NCBI RefSeq assembly: GCF_014635685.1
Contig: NZ_BMDH01000001.1
Location: forward strand, 434,001-498,000
Source of the DNA: Galliscardovia ingluviei
Lineage (GTDB): Bacteria > Actinomycetota > Actinomycetes > Actinomycetales > Bifidobacteriaceae
DNA length: 64,000 bases
Direction: 5' to 3'
The translations under genes were made by a program, and so were the position numbers. The notes under the pieces were generated by a model. That model had not been told where the DNA came from. It worked only from the letters and a program-made list of their open reading frames with translations, and did no database searches. Below, in pieces: positions 28,001-36,091 of the stretch; position 1 is the stretch's first letter, and the number at the start of each line of letters is the position of its first letter.

Positions 28001-28028
28001 ATTGTAATGGAACTTTGTAATTATGCAA
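28001..28028 (-). promoter_or_regulatory. promoter of the thiM-thiE transcript
   Basis: On the minus strand TTGCAT (28023-28028) and TACAAT (28001-28006) are 16 bp apart. The start point would fall just before the TPP aptamer. Confidence 0.5.
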
Positions 28029-28285
28029 GATGGTGTTGTTACTACATGTATTGCAATGGGTATGCACGCTCAAAGGAGCGTTGAAATATAACGAGGGCTG
28101 AGATGTATAACGAGGCTAATAGTAAAGTTTTAATACTAGATTAAGCAACTATCTCGGTGCTAACAAGAACTATTTGAGCGTCGATTATGTACCATTAGTG
28201 CGCAAAGTATGAATGCTTACAGTGTCATGGTCACGCATTAGAGTTAGTCGCGTTATATGCATGTGAATGGCCGAAAGGTGACATC
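28029..28285. other. divergent intergenic region between the thiM leader and glyS
   Basis: It must hold the glyS promoter, which I cannot place with confidence. A direct repeat TATAACGAGG occurs at about 28087 and 28106. A 13-codon mini-frame (28103-28144) with GAGGG before its ATG is present. No T-box motif for a glycine-tRNA riboswitch is visible. Confidence 0.4.
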
Positions 28286-29797
28286 GTGGCTGAATCAAAG
28301 CTTGATGCGGTTGTATCGTTAGCAAAACGACGTGGATTTGTGTTCCCAGCAGGTGAGATTTATGGTGGTACTCGCTCCGCTTGGGACTATGGTCCATTGG
28401 GTGTGGCATTAAAGGATAACATTAAGCGTCAGTGGTGGCGTGCAATGGTTACCACGCGATCAGATGTAGTCGGTGTTGATACATCCATTATTCTACCTCC
28501 AGCTGTATGGGTTGCTTCAGGGCATGTGAGCGTATTTAACGATCCGCTGATTGAATGCTTGAACTGCCATAAGCGTCATCGTGAGGACAAGTTGGAAGAA
28601 GCCTATGCAGAGAAGCATGGCGCTGAGCCAGCTGATGGATTAGCTTCAATTGTCTGCCCAGATTGTGGTGCTAAAGGCAAGTGGACTGAGCCACGCGATT
28701 TTAATATGATGCTGCGTACATCACTCGGTCCTGTTGAAGATGAAAATAGCTTACACTACTTGCGTCCAGAAACTGCTCAGGGTATTTTCGTTGATTTCAA
28801 GAATGTGATGACTTCATCTCGTTCAAAGCCTCCATTCGGCATTGCCAATATGGGTAAGAGCTTTAGAAATGAGATCACTCCAGGAAACTTTATTTTCCGT
28901 ACTCGCGAATTTGAGCAGATGGAAATGGAGTTCTTTGTTGTTCCAGGCACTGATGAAGAATGGCATCAGTACTGGATTGATATGCGCACACAGTGGTATG
29001 TGGATTTGGGTATCAATCCGGCAAATCTGCGTCATTATGAGCATCCAAAGGCTAAGTTAAGCCATTATTCCAAGCGCACTGTTGATATTGAGTATCGTTT
29101 TGGTTTCCAAGGATCCCAGTGGGGTGAGTTGGAAGGTATTGCCAATCGTACTGATTATGATTTGACTGCTCATTCGAAGCATTCAGGCGAAGACCTGAGC
29201 TACTTCAATCAGGCTACTGGTGAGCGTTTTGTACCATATGTTATCGAACCAGCTGCAGGTCTTACCCGTTCGCTGATGGCATTCTTGGTCGATGCTTACG
29301 ATGTTGATGAAGCTCCAAATACCAAGGGTGGTGTTGATACCCGTACAGTATTGCGTCTTGACCCGCGCCTGGCTCCGGTGAAGGCAGCTGTATTGCCACT
29401 GAGTAAGAAGCCTCAGTTGCAGACTATTGCTCATAATTTGGCAGCAGATTTGCGCCAGAACGACTGGATGATTGACTACGATGAAGCTGGTGCGATTGGA
29501 CGTCGTTATCGCCGTGAAGACGAAATCGGTACTCCATTGTGCATTACTGTTGATTTTGATACGATCGATGACCAGGCAGTAACGATTCGTGATCGCGATA
29601 CTATGACACAAGAGCGTGTAGCCCTTGACCAAGTAGAACGTTATGTTGCTGAACGCATTAGTGAGAAGCGTACTCGTTACCCAGAAGGACCTGTTGATAT
29701 TACGGGCAATGCTGGGGCAGATGGTAGTGCTGACGTTAATGCAGAACAAGGTCAGGCATTTACACCAGTACAGGTTGAGGAGGCCGGTGGTGAATAA
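28286..29797 (+). CDS. glyS: glycine-tRNA ligase (single-chain, eukaryotic/archaeal-like type)
   Basis: A 503-residue class II glycyl-tRNA synthetase of the homodimeric type used by actinobacteria. Motifs include [21 protein letters not shown] at the N-terminus, the zinc-like CLNCHKR and CPDCGAKG pairs, motif 2 [25 protein letters not shown], and motif 3 near [14 protein letters not shown]. An anticodon-binding domain follows ([13 protein letters not shown]). The start is GTG with AAAGGTG upstream. Its end overlaps the start of dusB. Confidence 0.96.
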   Translation: MAESKLDAVVSLAKRRGFVFPAGEIYGGTRSAWDYGPLGVALKDNIKRQWWRAMVTTRSDVVGVDTSIILPPAVWVASGHVSVFNDPLIECLNCHKRHREDKLEEAYAEKHGAEPADGLASIVCPDCGAKGKWTEPRDFNMMLRTSLGPVEDENSLHYLRPETAQGIFVDFKNVMTSSRSKPPFGIANMGKSFRNEITPGNFIFRTREFEQMEMEFFVVPGTDEEWHQYWIDMRTQWYVDLGINPANLRHYEHPKAKLSHYSKRTVDIEYRFGFQGSQWGELEGIANRTDYDLTAHSKHSGEDLSYFNQATGERFVPYVIEPAAGLTRSLMAFLVDAYDVDEAPNTKGGVDTRTVLRLDPRLAPVKAAVLPLSKKPQLQTIAHNLAADLRQNDWMIDYDEAGAIGRRYRREDEIGTPLCITVDFDTIDDQAVTIRDRDTMTQERVALDQVERYVAERISEKRTRYPEGPVDITGNAGADGSADVNAEQGQAFTPVQVEEAGGE

Positions 29798-30968
29798 ATC
29801 CACCAGTGAACGTACTGCGTCGTTATTACCTGCTGTGCGATTAGGTAATATCGACGTTCCAACTCCAGTTGTGCTTTCGCCAATGGCGGGGGTGACGAAC
29901 TGGCCATTCAGGGTCTTGTGTGAAGAGCAAGGCCCTGATGGGCTTTATGTGGCAGAAATGGTAACATCTCGTGCTCTAGTTGCTGGCAATCCTAAAGCGT
30001 TGCAACTCTGTGAATTTGCTCCAACTGAGCGCGTGCGCTCTTTGCAACTATACGGTGTTTCTCCTTCTATTATGGAGCAAGCAACACGTATGGTAGTTGA
30101 TGGACATATGGCTGACCATATTGACTTAAATTTTGGTTGCCCTGTGCCAAAAATTACGCGCCGTGGTGGCGGTTCGGCTCTGCCTTGGAAACTTGATTTA
30201 CTCAAAGATGTACTACAAGCAGTTGTGCGTGTGTGCGAGCCTGCAGGGATTCCTGTAACTGCAAAATTTAGAGTTGGTATTGACGATGAGCATACCACTT
30301 ATCTTGATGCTGGTAAGATTGCGCAGGATGTTGGGTGTGCAGCAGTTACTTTACATGCAAGAACAACCGCGCAGTATTATGGTGGGCATTCGCATTGGGA
30401 ACATATTGCTCGCTTAGCCCAGGCATTAGATATTCCAGTATTCGGCAATGGTGATATTTTCAGTGCACAAGATGCCATTGATATGGTTACGCAAACCGGT
30501 TGTGCTGGGGTTGCTATTGGTCGAGGTTGCCAAGGTCGTCCTTGGATTTTTGCTGATATTAAAGCAGCATTTGCAGGAGAACCTTTGCCACCAAGTCCTA
30601 CTCTAGGTCAGGTTGCAGCAACGATTGTGCGTCATGGACAGTTACTGGTTGAGTTTTACCATGGCAATGAGCAGATGGCTGTGCGTGATTTGCGTAAGCA
30701 TGTCGGTTGGTATCTCAAAGGCTTCCCTGTGGGAGGTTCTACTCGTCAGGCATTAATGTCTTGCGAATCATTAGTTGATGTTGAGCGTGTGCTTAGCCAA
30801 TTTGATCCAGATATTGCTTATCCTGAACAAATTCAGGACAAGCCGCGAGGGCGAACGAGTTTTGCTCGAAAAGTGCACCTTCCTCAAGGATGGTTAGATT
30901 CCCAGCATTTAACCCAAGAGGAGCGTGAACAGGTTATTGGAGCTGACCCCTTGGACGCTTCGTATTAA
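29790..30968 (+). CDS. dusB: tRNA-dihydrouridine synthase
   Basis: A 392-residue DusB-like FMN enzyme that reduces uridines in t[17 protein letters not shown] is the flavin site, [13 protein letters not shown] holds the catalytic Cys, [10 protein letters not shown] and [10 protein letters not shown] follow, and [11 protein letters not shown] and [13 protein letters not shown] bind phosphate. I place the start at the GTG at 29790, 6 bases after GAGGAGG; a GTG one codon earlier is too close. The start overlaps the last bases of glyS, suggesting translational coupling. Confidence 0.93.
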   Translation: MNKSTSERTASLLPAVRLGNIDVPTPVVLSPMAGVTNWPFRVLCEEQGPDGLYVAEMVTSRALVAGNPKALQLCEFAPTERVRSLQLYGVSPSIMEQATRMVVDGHMADHIDLNFGCPVPKITRRGGGSALPWKLDLLKDVLQAVVRVCEPAGIPVTAKFRVGIDDEHTTYLDAGKIAQDVGCAAVTLHARTTAQYYGGHSHWEHIARLAQALDIPVFGNGDIFSAQDAIDMVTQTGCAGVAIGRGCQGRPWIFADIKAAFAGEPLPPSPTLGQVAATIVRHGQLLVEFYHGNEQMAVRDLRKHVGWYLKGFPVGGSTRQALMSCESLVDVERVLSQFDPDIAYPEQIQDKPRGRTSFARKVHLPQGWLDSQHLTQEEREQVIGADPLDASY

Positions 30969-30996
30969 CAAAGTTGAGAAAATAATGTGCAACACG

Positions 30997-31025
30997 CGGA
31001 CATGTGAACACGTTTAGGCTAAGAT
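30997..31025 (+). promoter_or_regulatory. possible ftsZ promoter
   Basis: CGGACA (30997-31002) and TAAGAT (31020-31025) are 17 bp apart, 44 bp before the ftsZ start. Both boxes match the consensus only in part. Confidence 0.3.
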
Positions 31026-31068
31026 TTGCGATAGAGTTGTGCATAATCGTGAGTGACAGGAGCATACA

Positions 31069-32268
31069 GTGAGCGACAAAGCCCAGAACGAGGTAACCAT
31101 AGACGATAGAACCGTCATCAAGGTGGTTGGAGTTGGCGGCGCCGGCGGTAATGCAGTGAACCGCATGGTCGCAGAAGGACTTAAGAACGTTGAGTTCGTT
31201 GCTATTAACACTGATGCCAAGGACTTGATGCGTTCCGAAGCAGATGTGAAGATTGCACTTTCTGACGAAAAAGACCGCGGCTTAGGTGCGGGTGCAGACC
31301 CTGAAAAAGGTGCTAAAGCAGCTCAGGATCATCAGTCAGATATTGAAGAAGCGCTTAAGGGTGCTGATATGGTATTCGTCACCTGTGGTGAAGGCGGCGG
31401 TACTGGTACAGGTGCAAGTCCACTAGTGGCGCGTTGTGCGCGTCAACTCGGTGCATTGACTATTGCAGTGGTGACGAGGCCATTTAGTTTTGAAGGTCCT
31501 CGCCGCGCAGCATCAGCAGCTTCTGGTATTGAAAATCTTTCCAAGGAAGTAGACGCGATTATTGTTATTCCAAATGATCGCCTGCTTGAACTTGCAGACC
31601 ATACCATTACTATTATTGACGCATTCAAAACTGCGGATTCTGCATTGCTTGCTGGTGTGCAGGGCATTACTGATATTATTACATCTAATTCTTATATTCA
31701 TACTGATTTTGCTGATGTTACCGCAATTTTGAAGGATTCTGGCACAGCACTCTTTGGTATCGGTGCAGCTCGTGGCGAACAGCGTGCGGCAAAGGCTGCC
31801 GAAATCTCTATTAGCTCTCCATTGTTGGAAGCTCAAATCGATGGCGCTCATGGCATTTTGGTTAATGTTGCAGGCCCAACTGATTTGAGCATGCTTGAAG
31901 TGAATGAAGCAGTGAAGGTGGTCAGCAGCTCTATTCACCCTGAGGCTCAAATTATTTGGGGTCTTACTTTGAATGATGAGTTTGGTGATGAGGTGCGTGT
32001 AACAGTTATTGCTGCTGGTTTTGAATTGGTCAAAGACAAGCCAATGCCAACTCCGATGCCGACACTAACAACTGATGCTGCGCCAACTACTCCTGAGCCT
32101 GCTGCGCAGCCAGCTGAGTCTGAACCTTCGAATCTGCCTCGTGTGCCTGAATTGCACCTCGATACTCAGGCGCCAGCGCCTTCAGGGTTCGCCCCAGAGC
32201 ATCATAGTCCATATCAGGGTAATGACTTTGAAGACGATGAACAAATTATTCCTGACTTCTTGCGATAG
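31069..32268 (+). CDS. ftsZ: cell division protein FtsZ
   Basis: A 399-residue tubulin-like GTPase forming the Z ring. VVGVGGAGGNAVNRM, FVTCGEGGGTGTGASPLVA (tubulin signature), RLLELAD and the T7 loop around ADSALLAGVQGITDII are present. A Pro/Thr/Ala-rich linker (about 325-385) precedes the C-terminal peptide IIPDFLR, the usual docking tail. It starts at a GTG (31069) behind AGGAG. sepF, yggT, divIVA and lspA follow, but ftsQ is not upstream; dusB is there instead. Confidence 0.97.
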   Translation: MSDKAQNEVTIDDRTVIKVVGVGGAGGNAVNRMVAEGLKNVEFVAINTDAKDLMRSEADVKIALSDEKDRGLGAGADPEKGAKAAQDHQSDIEEALKGADMVFVTCGEGGGTGTGASPLVARCARQLGALTIAVVTRPFSFEGPRRAASAASGIENLSKEVDAIIVIPNDRLLELADHTITIIDAFKTADSALLAGVQGITDIITSNSYIHTDFADVTAILKDSGTALFGIGAARGEQRAAKAAEISISSPLLEAQIDGAHGILVNVAGPTDLSMLEVNEAVKVVSSSIHPEAQIIWGLTLNDEFGDEVRVTVIAAGFELVKDKPMPTPMPTLTTDAAPTTPEPAAQPAESEPSNLPRVPELHLDTQAPAPSGFAPEHHSPYQGNDFEDDEQIIPDFLR

Positions 32269-32293
32269 TAGAGGCTAAAGGATAGGAGATAGT

Positions 32294-32764
32294 ATGGCTG
32301 GCTTTATGAAGAATGCGATGTCGTATTTTGCGCTTTCTGATATTGCAGACGATGATGAAGCGCCTCAGCAGCGTGAGGAAACGGGAAAGGCAAATCAAAG
32401 CTTTGACAATGACCGTACTGTAACGCCTCCTGTCCAGCATACCCCGCAAGCAACTACTACTGCAAAAGCGACTAGTGCATCAGCATTTAAGGGTAAGCTG
32501 TCAAGGATTACCACGATTCATCCGAAAACGTATGAGGAAGCACAACAGGTGGGTCGTGCTATTCGAGATGGCGTTCCAGTAGTGCTGAATCTTACCGGTG
32601 TGGACGAGAAAATTGCATATCGCATTGTTGATTTTTCTGCAGGAGTGGTGTTTGGTGTTCGTGGACGTATAGAGCGCGTTACACCACGCGTATTTTTGCT
32701 TTCTCCTGCACAGGTCGATATCCATGTAGAAGATAGCGATAATACTGATTTATTCAACAAGTAA
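32294..32764 (+). CDS. sepF: cell division protein SepF
   Basis: A 156-residue SepF that tethers FtsZ to the membrane. The N-terminal MAGFMKNAMSYFALSD is a membrane-binding amphipathic helix, as in the family. An acidic and Thr-rich linker leads to the SepF core (about 72-146: RITTIHPKTYEEAQQVGRAI, VVLNLTGV, RIVDFSAGVVFG, VFLLSPAQVDIH). It begins 25 bp after ftsZ with GGATAGGAGATAGT upstream. Confidence 0.95.
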   Translation: MAGFMKNAMSYFALSDIADDDEAPQQREETGKANQSFDNDRTVTPPVQHTPQATTTAKATSASAFKGKLSRITTIHPKTYEEAQQVGRAIRDGVPVVLNLTGVDEKIAYRIVDFSAGVVFGVRGRIERVTPRVFLLSPAQVDIHVEDSDNTDLFNK

Positions 32765-32780
32765 GTTTGATTGCATATAA

Positions 32781-32807
32781 GATACCCGTGGCAATTCCAC
32801 GGGTATC
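32781..32807 (+). terminator. hairpin between sepF and yggT
   Basis: An 11-bp perfect stem (GATACCCGTGG / CCACGGGTATC) with a CAATT loop, ending 14 bp before the yggT start. With no T tract it may be a terminator, an RNA processing site or a control element for yggT. Confidence 0.6.
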
Positions 32808-32821
32808 GGTATGTTTAAGCC

Positions 32822-33121
32822 ATGTCGTATCTCGCAATATCAATTATTCTAGCTATTCGTTCTATCGCACGATGGCTGATTGATGCGTATATTACCGTGT
32901 TGTTCGTTCGTATGATTGTGGATTGGGTGCTGGTTCTTGTCCCAAGTTTTCGTCCACAAGGAGTTATTGCAACACTGATATCGCTTATCTATCAGCTCAC
33001 AGAGCCGCCTTTGCGCTTCTTGCGTAGGTACATTCCTCCTGTGCCTCTTGGCGCAGTCTCCCTTGATATTGCGTTTATTGTGTTGTATTTTATCCTTGCT
33101 GTGTTGCGTATCATTATTTAG
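32822..33121 (+). CDS. YggT family membrane protein
   Basis: A 99-residue YggT-family protein with two hydrophobic segments (about 4-35 and 74-97) around the family core MIVDWVLVLVPSFRPQG and LTEPPLRFLRRYIPP. It sits between sepF and divIVA as in most Gram-positives, suggesting a role in envelope growth or division. The ribosome site is not visible; a hairpin abuts the start. Confidence 0.9.
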   Translation: MSYLAISIILAIRSIARWLIDAYITVLFVRMIVDWVLVLVPSFRPQGVIATLISLIYQLTEPPLRFLRRYIPPVPLGAVSLDIAFIVLYFILAVLRIII

Positions 33122-33306
33122 CGGTGACGCAAGTGATAATGCGCATGCGAAGAAGTATGTATAGTGAAATAAGTAGGGTATTTCTTGAAAAAACTCATGT
33201 TTTTGCGCGAAATTACCACCATGAGGGATGAGTTCGTGCTAGCATAGGCACGAGAAAGTAAGTTTTACGACGCTGTCATCAGCTGAGAGTGAGGTCGCGA
33301 TCCGCT

Positions 33307-34491
33307 ATGGCTCTGCTAACACCAAATGATATCCGAAATCGAGTGTTTCAGACGGTACGTTTCAAGGAAGGCTATGATATCGACGAAGTTGACGACTTCC
33401 TCGATGAAGTAACCGAGACTGTTGAAGCTTTGAGTAGTCAAGCTGTCCAGTCTGGTTCTACGCAGTCCTTGGGCCCGGATGTTGCTCAATTAAATGAAAA
33501 AATTGCACAACTTACTGAGGAAAATAAGCAGCTGAAAAGCGCCCAGTCAGCAGATGCTGATGATCGCGTGACTACGCTTGCTCAGCAGAACGAACAGCTT
33601 AAAGGTCAAGTCGATCAGCTCAATGCTCAGATTGACCAGCTCACAAAACAGTCTGCTCAAGGCGATGCTGATGCCTCTGCCTTGGTTGAAGAGCGTAAGC
33701 GTTCTGCAGAGCTTGCTAACCAGTTGCAGTCCTCACAGCAGCAGGTTCAGACTTTGCAACAGCGCTTAGCTTCTAGTGGCGAAGCAGGTGAGCAGGTTGC
33801 TAAGCTCACTGCTGAACTCGAAGAATCTCGCAAGCGTGAAGAACAGCTCCGTGCACAGCTTGCTAAGGTTGAGCCAAGCACAGAAACTGGTAGTTTGCGC
33901 AAGATTGCTGGTGCAGGTGCTACTGCTTCTACTGAGCCAGAACGTGCTACCGCAATGCTGGCTTTGGCTATGCAGCTGCATGACCAGTATGTTGATAAGG
34001 GCAAGACTCAGCGCGATCAGTATATTGCTGATGGTAATGCTCGATTGGAAGAGGCAGTACAGAAGGCAGATGCATACTCAAAGCGCACTCACACTGATGC
34101 TGATAATTATGCAACGCGTGTGCATAATGAGGCCGATAACTATGCATCTAAGACCCGTCAAGAGGCAGATGAGTACTCCAAGAAGACTCGTGCCGATGGC
34201 GAAGCCTATGCAAAGAAGACTCGCGCTGATGGAGATGAGTACTCCAAGCAGATTCGTAATGCTGCTGATGAGTATGATCGTCGTACTCGTCAGGGTGCAG
34301 ATTCCTACGCTGAGCAGGTAAAGGAGAAGCTGTACACCGACTCTAAGGTTATTGAAGGCAATATTGAAGGTCTTAAGCAGTTTGAGACTGAGTATCGTAG
34401 CCGCTTGACCGAATTCTTGGGTCAGTTGCGCGACCAGATTTCTGGAACCAACAATTACCAGTCTATGGAGAATAAACCAGTAGATGAGTGA
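33307..34491 (+). CDS. divIVA: DivIVA / Wag31 polar growth and septum scaffold protein
   Basis: A 394-residue DivIVA. The lipid-binding N-terminal domain is clear: LLTPNDIRNRVFQTVRFKEGY then DIDEVDDFLDEV. A long Gln-rich coiled coil follows. Residues 254-341 form eight consecutive 11-residue repeats of the type AD-x-Y-x-x-(K/R)-(T/V)-(R/H)-x-(D/E), suggesting a hendecad (right-handed) coiled-coil stretch. I place the start at ATG 33307, matching family N-termini; a GTG at 33289 would add six residues. Its end overlaps lspA by 8 bp. Confidence 0.92.
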   Translation: MALLTPNDIRNRVFQTVRFKEGYDIDEVDDFLDEVTETVEALSSQAVQSGSTQSLGPDVAQLNEKIAQLTEENKQLKSAQSADADDRVTTLAQQNEQLKGQVDQLNAQIDQLTKQSAQGDADASALVEERKRSAELANQLQSSQQQVQTLQQRLASSGEAGEQVAKLTAELEESRKREEQLRAQLAKVEPSTETGSLRKIAGAGATASTEPERATAMLALAMQLHDQYVDKGKTQRDQYIADGNARLEEAVQKADAYSKRTHTDADNYATRVHNEADNYASKTRQEADEYSKKTRADGEAYAKKTRADGDEYSKQIRNAADEYDRRTRQGADSYAEQVKEKLYTDSKVIEGNIEGLKQFETEYRSRLTEFLGQLRDQISGTNNYQSMENKPVDE

Positions 34492-35020
34492 TTCACGTTC
34501 TGACACTTCGACAAAACAGCCGCGTCATTACACGGCTGTTTTTGTCGTATTGCTATTAGTGTCATATGGTATTGATCGATGGACAAAATGGCTTGCTATT
34601 AAGCTGCTGGGTGATGGCAGTGTACATACAGTTATTCCACATGTACTGTCACTGCGTTTGATTGGTAATCCCGGCGCTTCCTTAGGCATGGGATCTGCAG
34701 TGACCCCAGTGCTTGCCATATTTGCTTTAATTGCTGCGGTTGCTCTCAGTGTTGCTGCTGTGCGTGCCACATCTTTATGGTGGACTGTTTGCTTATCACT
34801 CGCTGCTTCTGGAGCTTTCGGTAATTTTACGGATCGAGTGTACTATGCCAAAGGCTTCCTCGATGGACATGTTGTTGATTTTTTGGATTACGGCTGGTCT
34901 ATTGGTAATGTTGCTGATATTTGGCTTGTTATTGCTGCGGTTGGCATTGTAGTGTTAACTATTTGCGCTGTACCCTCTGGGCTATGGCATAAGACACAGT
35001 CACAAGACGACAACAAGTGA
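34484..35020 (+). CDS. lspA: lipoprotein signal peptidase (signal peptidase II)
   Basis: A 178-residue LspA that cuts lipoprotein signal peptides before the lipid-modified Cys. Four hydrophobic segments are present (about 14-33, 67-90, 93-112, 138-162). Motifs are DRWTKWLA, LIGNPGASLGM, GAFGNFTDRV (first Asp) and DFLDYGWSIGNVADIWL (second Asp). The second motif reads VADI where many enzymes have VAD(S/V). The ATG overlaps the end of divIVA. It would process the GH3 lipoprotein seen at the window start. Confidence 0.95.
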   Translation: MSDSRSDTSTKQPRHYTAVFVVLLLVSYGIDRWTKWLAIKLLGDGSVHTVIPHVLSLRLIGNPGASLGMGSAVTPVLAIFALIAAVALSVAAVRATSLWWTVCLSLAASGAFGNFTDRVYYAKGFLDGHVVDFLDYGWSIGNVADIWLVIAAVGIVVLTICAVPSGLWHKTQSQDDNK

Positions 35021-35043
35021 GCTAAAAGGTCTTTGAGGTAGTC

Positions 35044-35952
35044 ATGCAATCGATTGTTCCAGCTCCTGATGCGCTTATAGGTCAGCGCTTTGACGTCGCT
35101 GTTGCCAAAATGATGGGAGAGTCTCGTACTCGCGCACGTGACTATATCGATACGCAACAGGTTCGGCTCGTTGCAAGAAGCTATGACCGAGCTACTATTT
35201 TACAAGCTGGCGACCTTGTAGAGTTTGATATCGCTCCTGTGCAAGAACAGCAAGAACCTGTAGCGCAGGATATGGCTATCGTATTTGAAGATGATGATAT
35301 TGTTGTTGTCGATAAGCCTGTAGGAGTTGCAGCACATGCGTCTGTGGGTTGGACAGGACCAACGGTATTAGGCTCGTTATTAGATCGTGGCGTGCATATT
35401 ACTGAATATGGTGCTCCTGGACGGCAAGGTATTGTCAGCCGTCTTGATGTGGGTACAAGCGGGCTGATGCTTGTATGTAAATCCGAGCTTGCGTATAAGG
35501 AGATGCGCCGGCAATTCTCCGAACACGAAGTGAAAAAGACCTATCATGCGCTAGTACAGGGCAATTTAGAACAAGATCACGCAACCATTGATGCACCTAT
35601 TGGTAGGGATAGTGTGCGAGATTTTCGATTCACCATTACTCCTGCCGGAAAAGAGGCTATCACTCATTGGGATGTGCTTGAGCGTTTTGGAGAGGCTACT
35701 TTAGTGGCAGTGGGGCTGGAAACAGGGCGTACGCACCAGATTCGCGTGCATATGTCTTCTATCGGTCATCCTTTGGTGGGTGACCCAATGTATGGCGCAA
35801 ACCCACAGTTAGGACAACGCCTTGGTCTCGATCGTCAATGGCTTCATGCTATGCGCTTGGAATTCCGTCATCCTCGTACCAGAGTATGGACTACAGTCGA
35901 TTCCACTTACCCGCCTGACCTTTCACATGCATTAGCAGTAATTCGTGCGTAA
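35044..35952 (+). CDS. RluA-family pseudouridine synthase
   Basis: A 302-residue RluA/RluD-type enzyme that isomerises uridine in 23S rRNA or tRNA. An N-terminal S4-like domain (QRFDVAVAKMMGESRTRARDYI) precedes the catalytic domain with IVSRLDVGTSGLMLVCKS (catalytic Asp near residue 137), KTYHALVQG, and the late TGRTHQIRVHMSSIGHPLVGDPMYG. It lies 23 bp after lspA, the common lspA-rluD pairing. The target site cannot be told from sequence alone. Confidence 0.93.
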   Translation: MQSIVPAPDALIGQRFDVAVAKMMGESRTRARDYIDTQQVRLVARSYDRATILQAGDLVEFDIAPVQEQQEPVAQDMAIVFEDDDIVVVDKPVGVAAHASVGWTGPTVLGSLLDRGVHITEYGAPGRQGIVSRLDVGTSGLMLVCKSELAYKEMRRQFSEHEVKKTYHALVQGNLEQDHATIDAPIGRDSVRDFRFTITPAGKEAITHWDVLERFGEATLVAVGLETGRTHQIRVHMSSIGHPLVGDPMYGANPQLGQRLGLDRQWLHAMRLEFRHPRTRVWTTVDSTYPPDLSHALAVIRA

Positions 35953-35985
35953 AGCATGGTTTTTTGGTTTTGCAGATGCAAACTG

Positions 35986-36030
35986 TATGGCGTTTTGTCT
36001 AAGGTGAGGCGAAACGCCATAATTGTTTGT
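35986..36030 (+). terminator. hairpin after the lspA-pseudouridine synthase unit
   Basis: A 10-bp perfect stem (TATGGCGTTT / AAACGCCATA) with a 16-base loop, followed by ATTGTTTGTA. It ends the ftsZ-to-synthase unit before dnaE. Confidence 0.65.
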
Positions 36031-36091
36031 AATTTAAGCTGATATAGAAGTGCTACTTGCACATGTGTAGTTTTTCGGTATGGTAGTACGC

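Noticed and set aside
28103-28144. A 13-codon frame with GAGGG upstream as a leader peptide for glyS
   Set aside because: It has no run of glycine codons and no attenuator hairpin follows; the match could be chance.
28029-28285. T-box riboswitch for glyS
   Set aside because: No TGGNACCGCG-like antiterminator motif is present.
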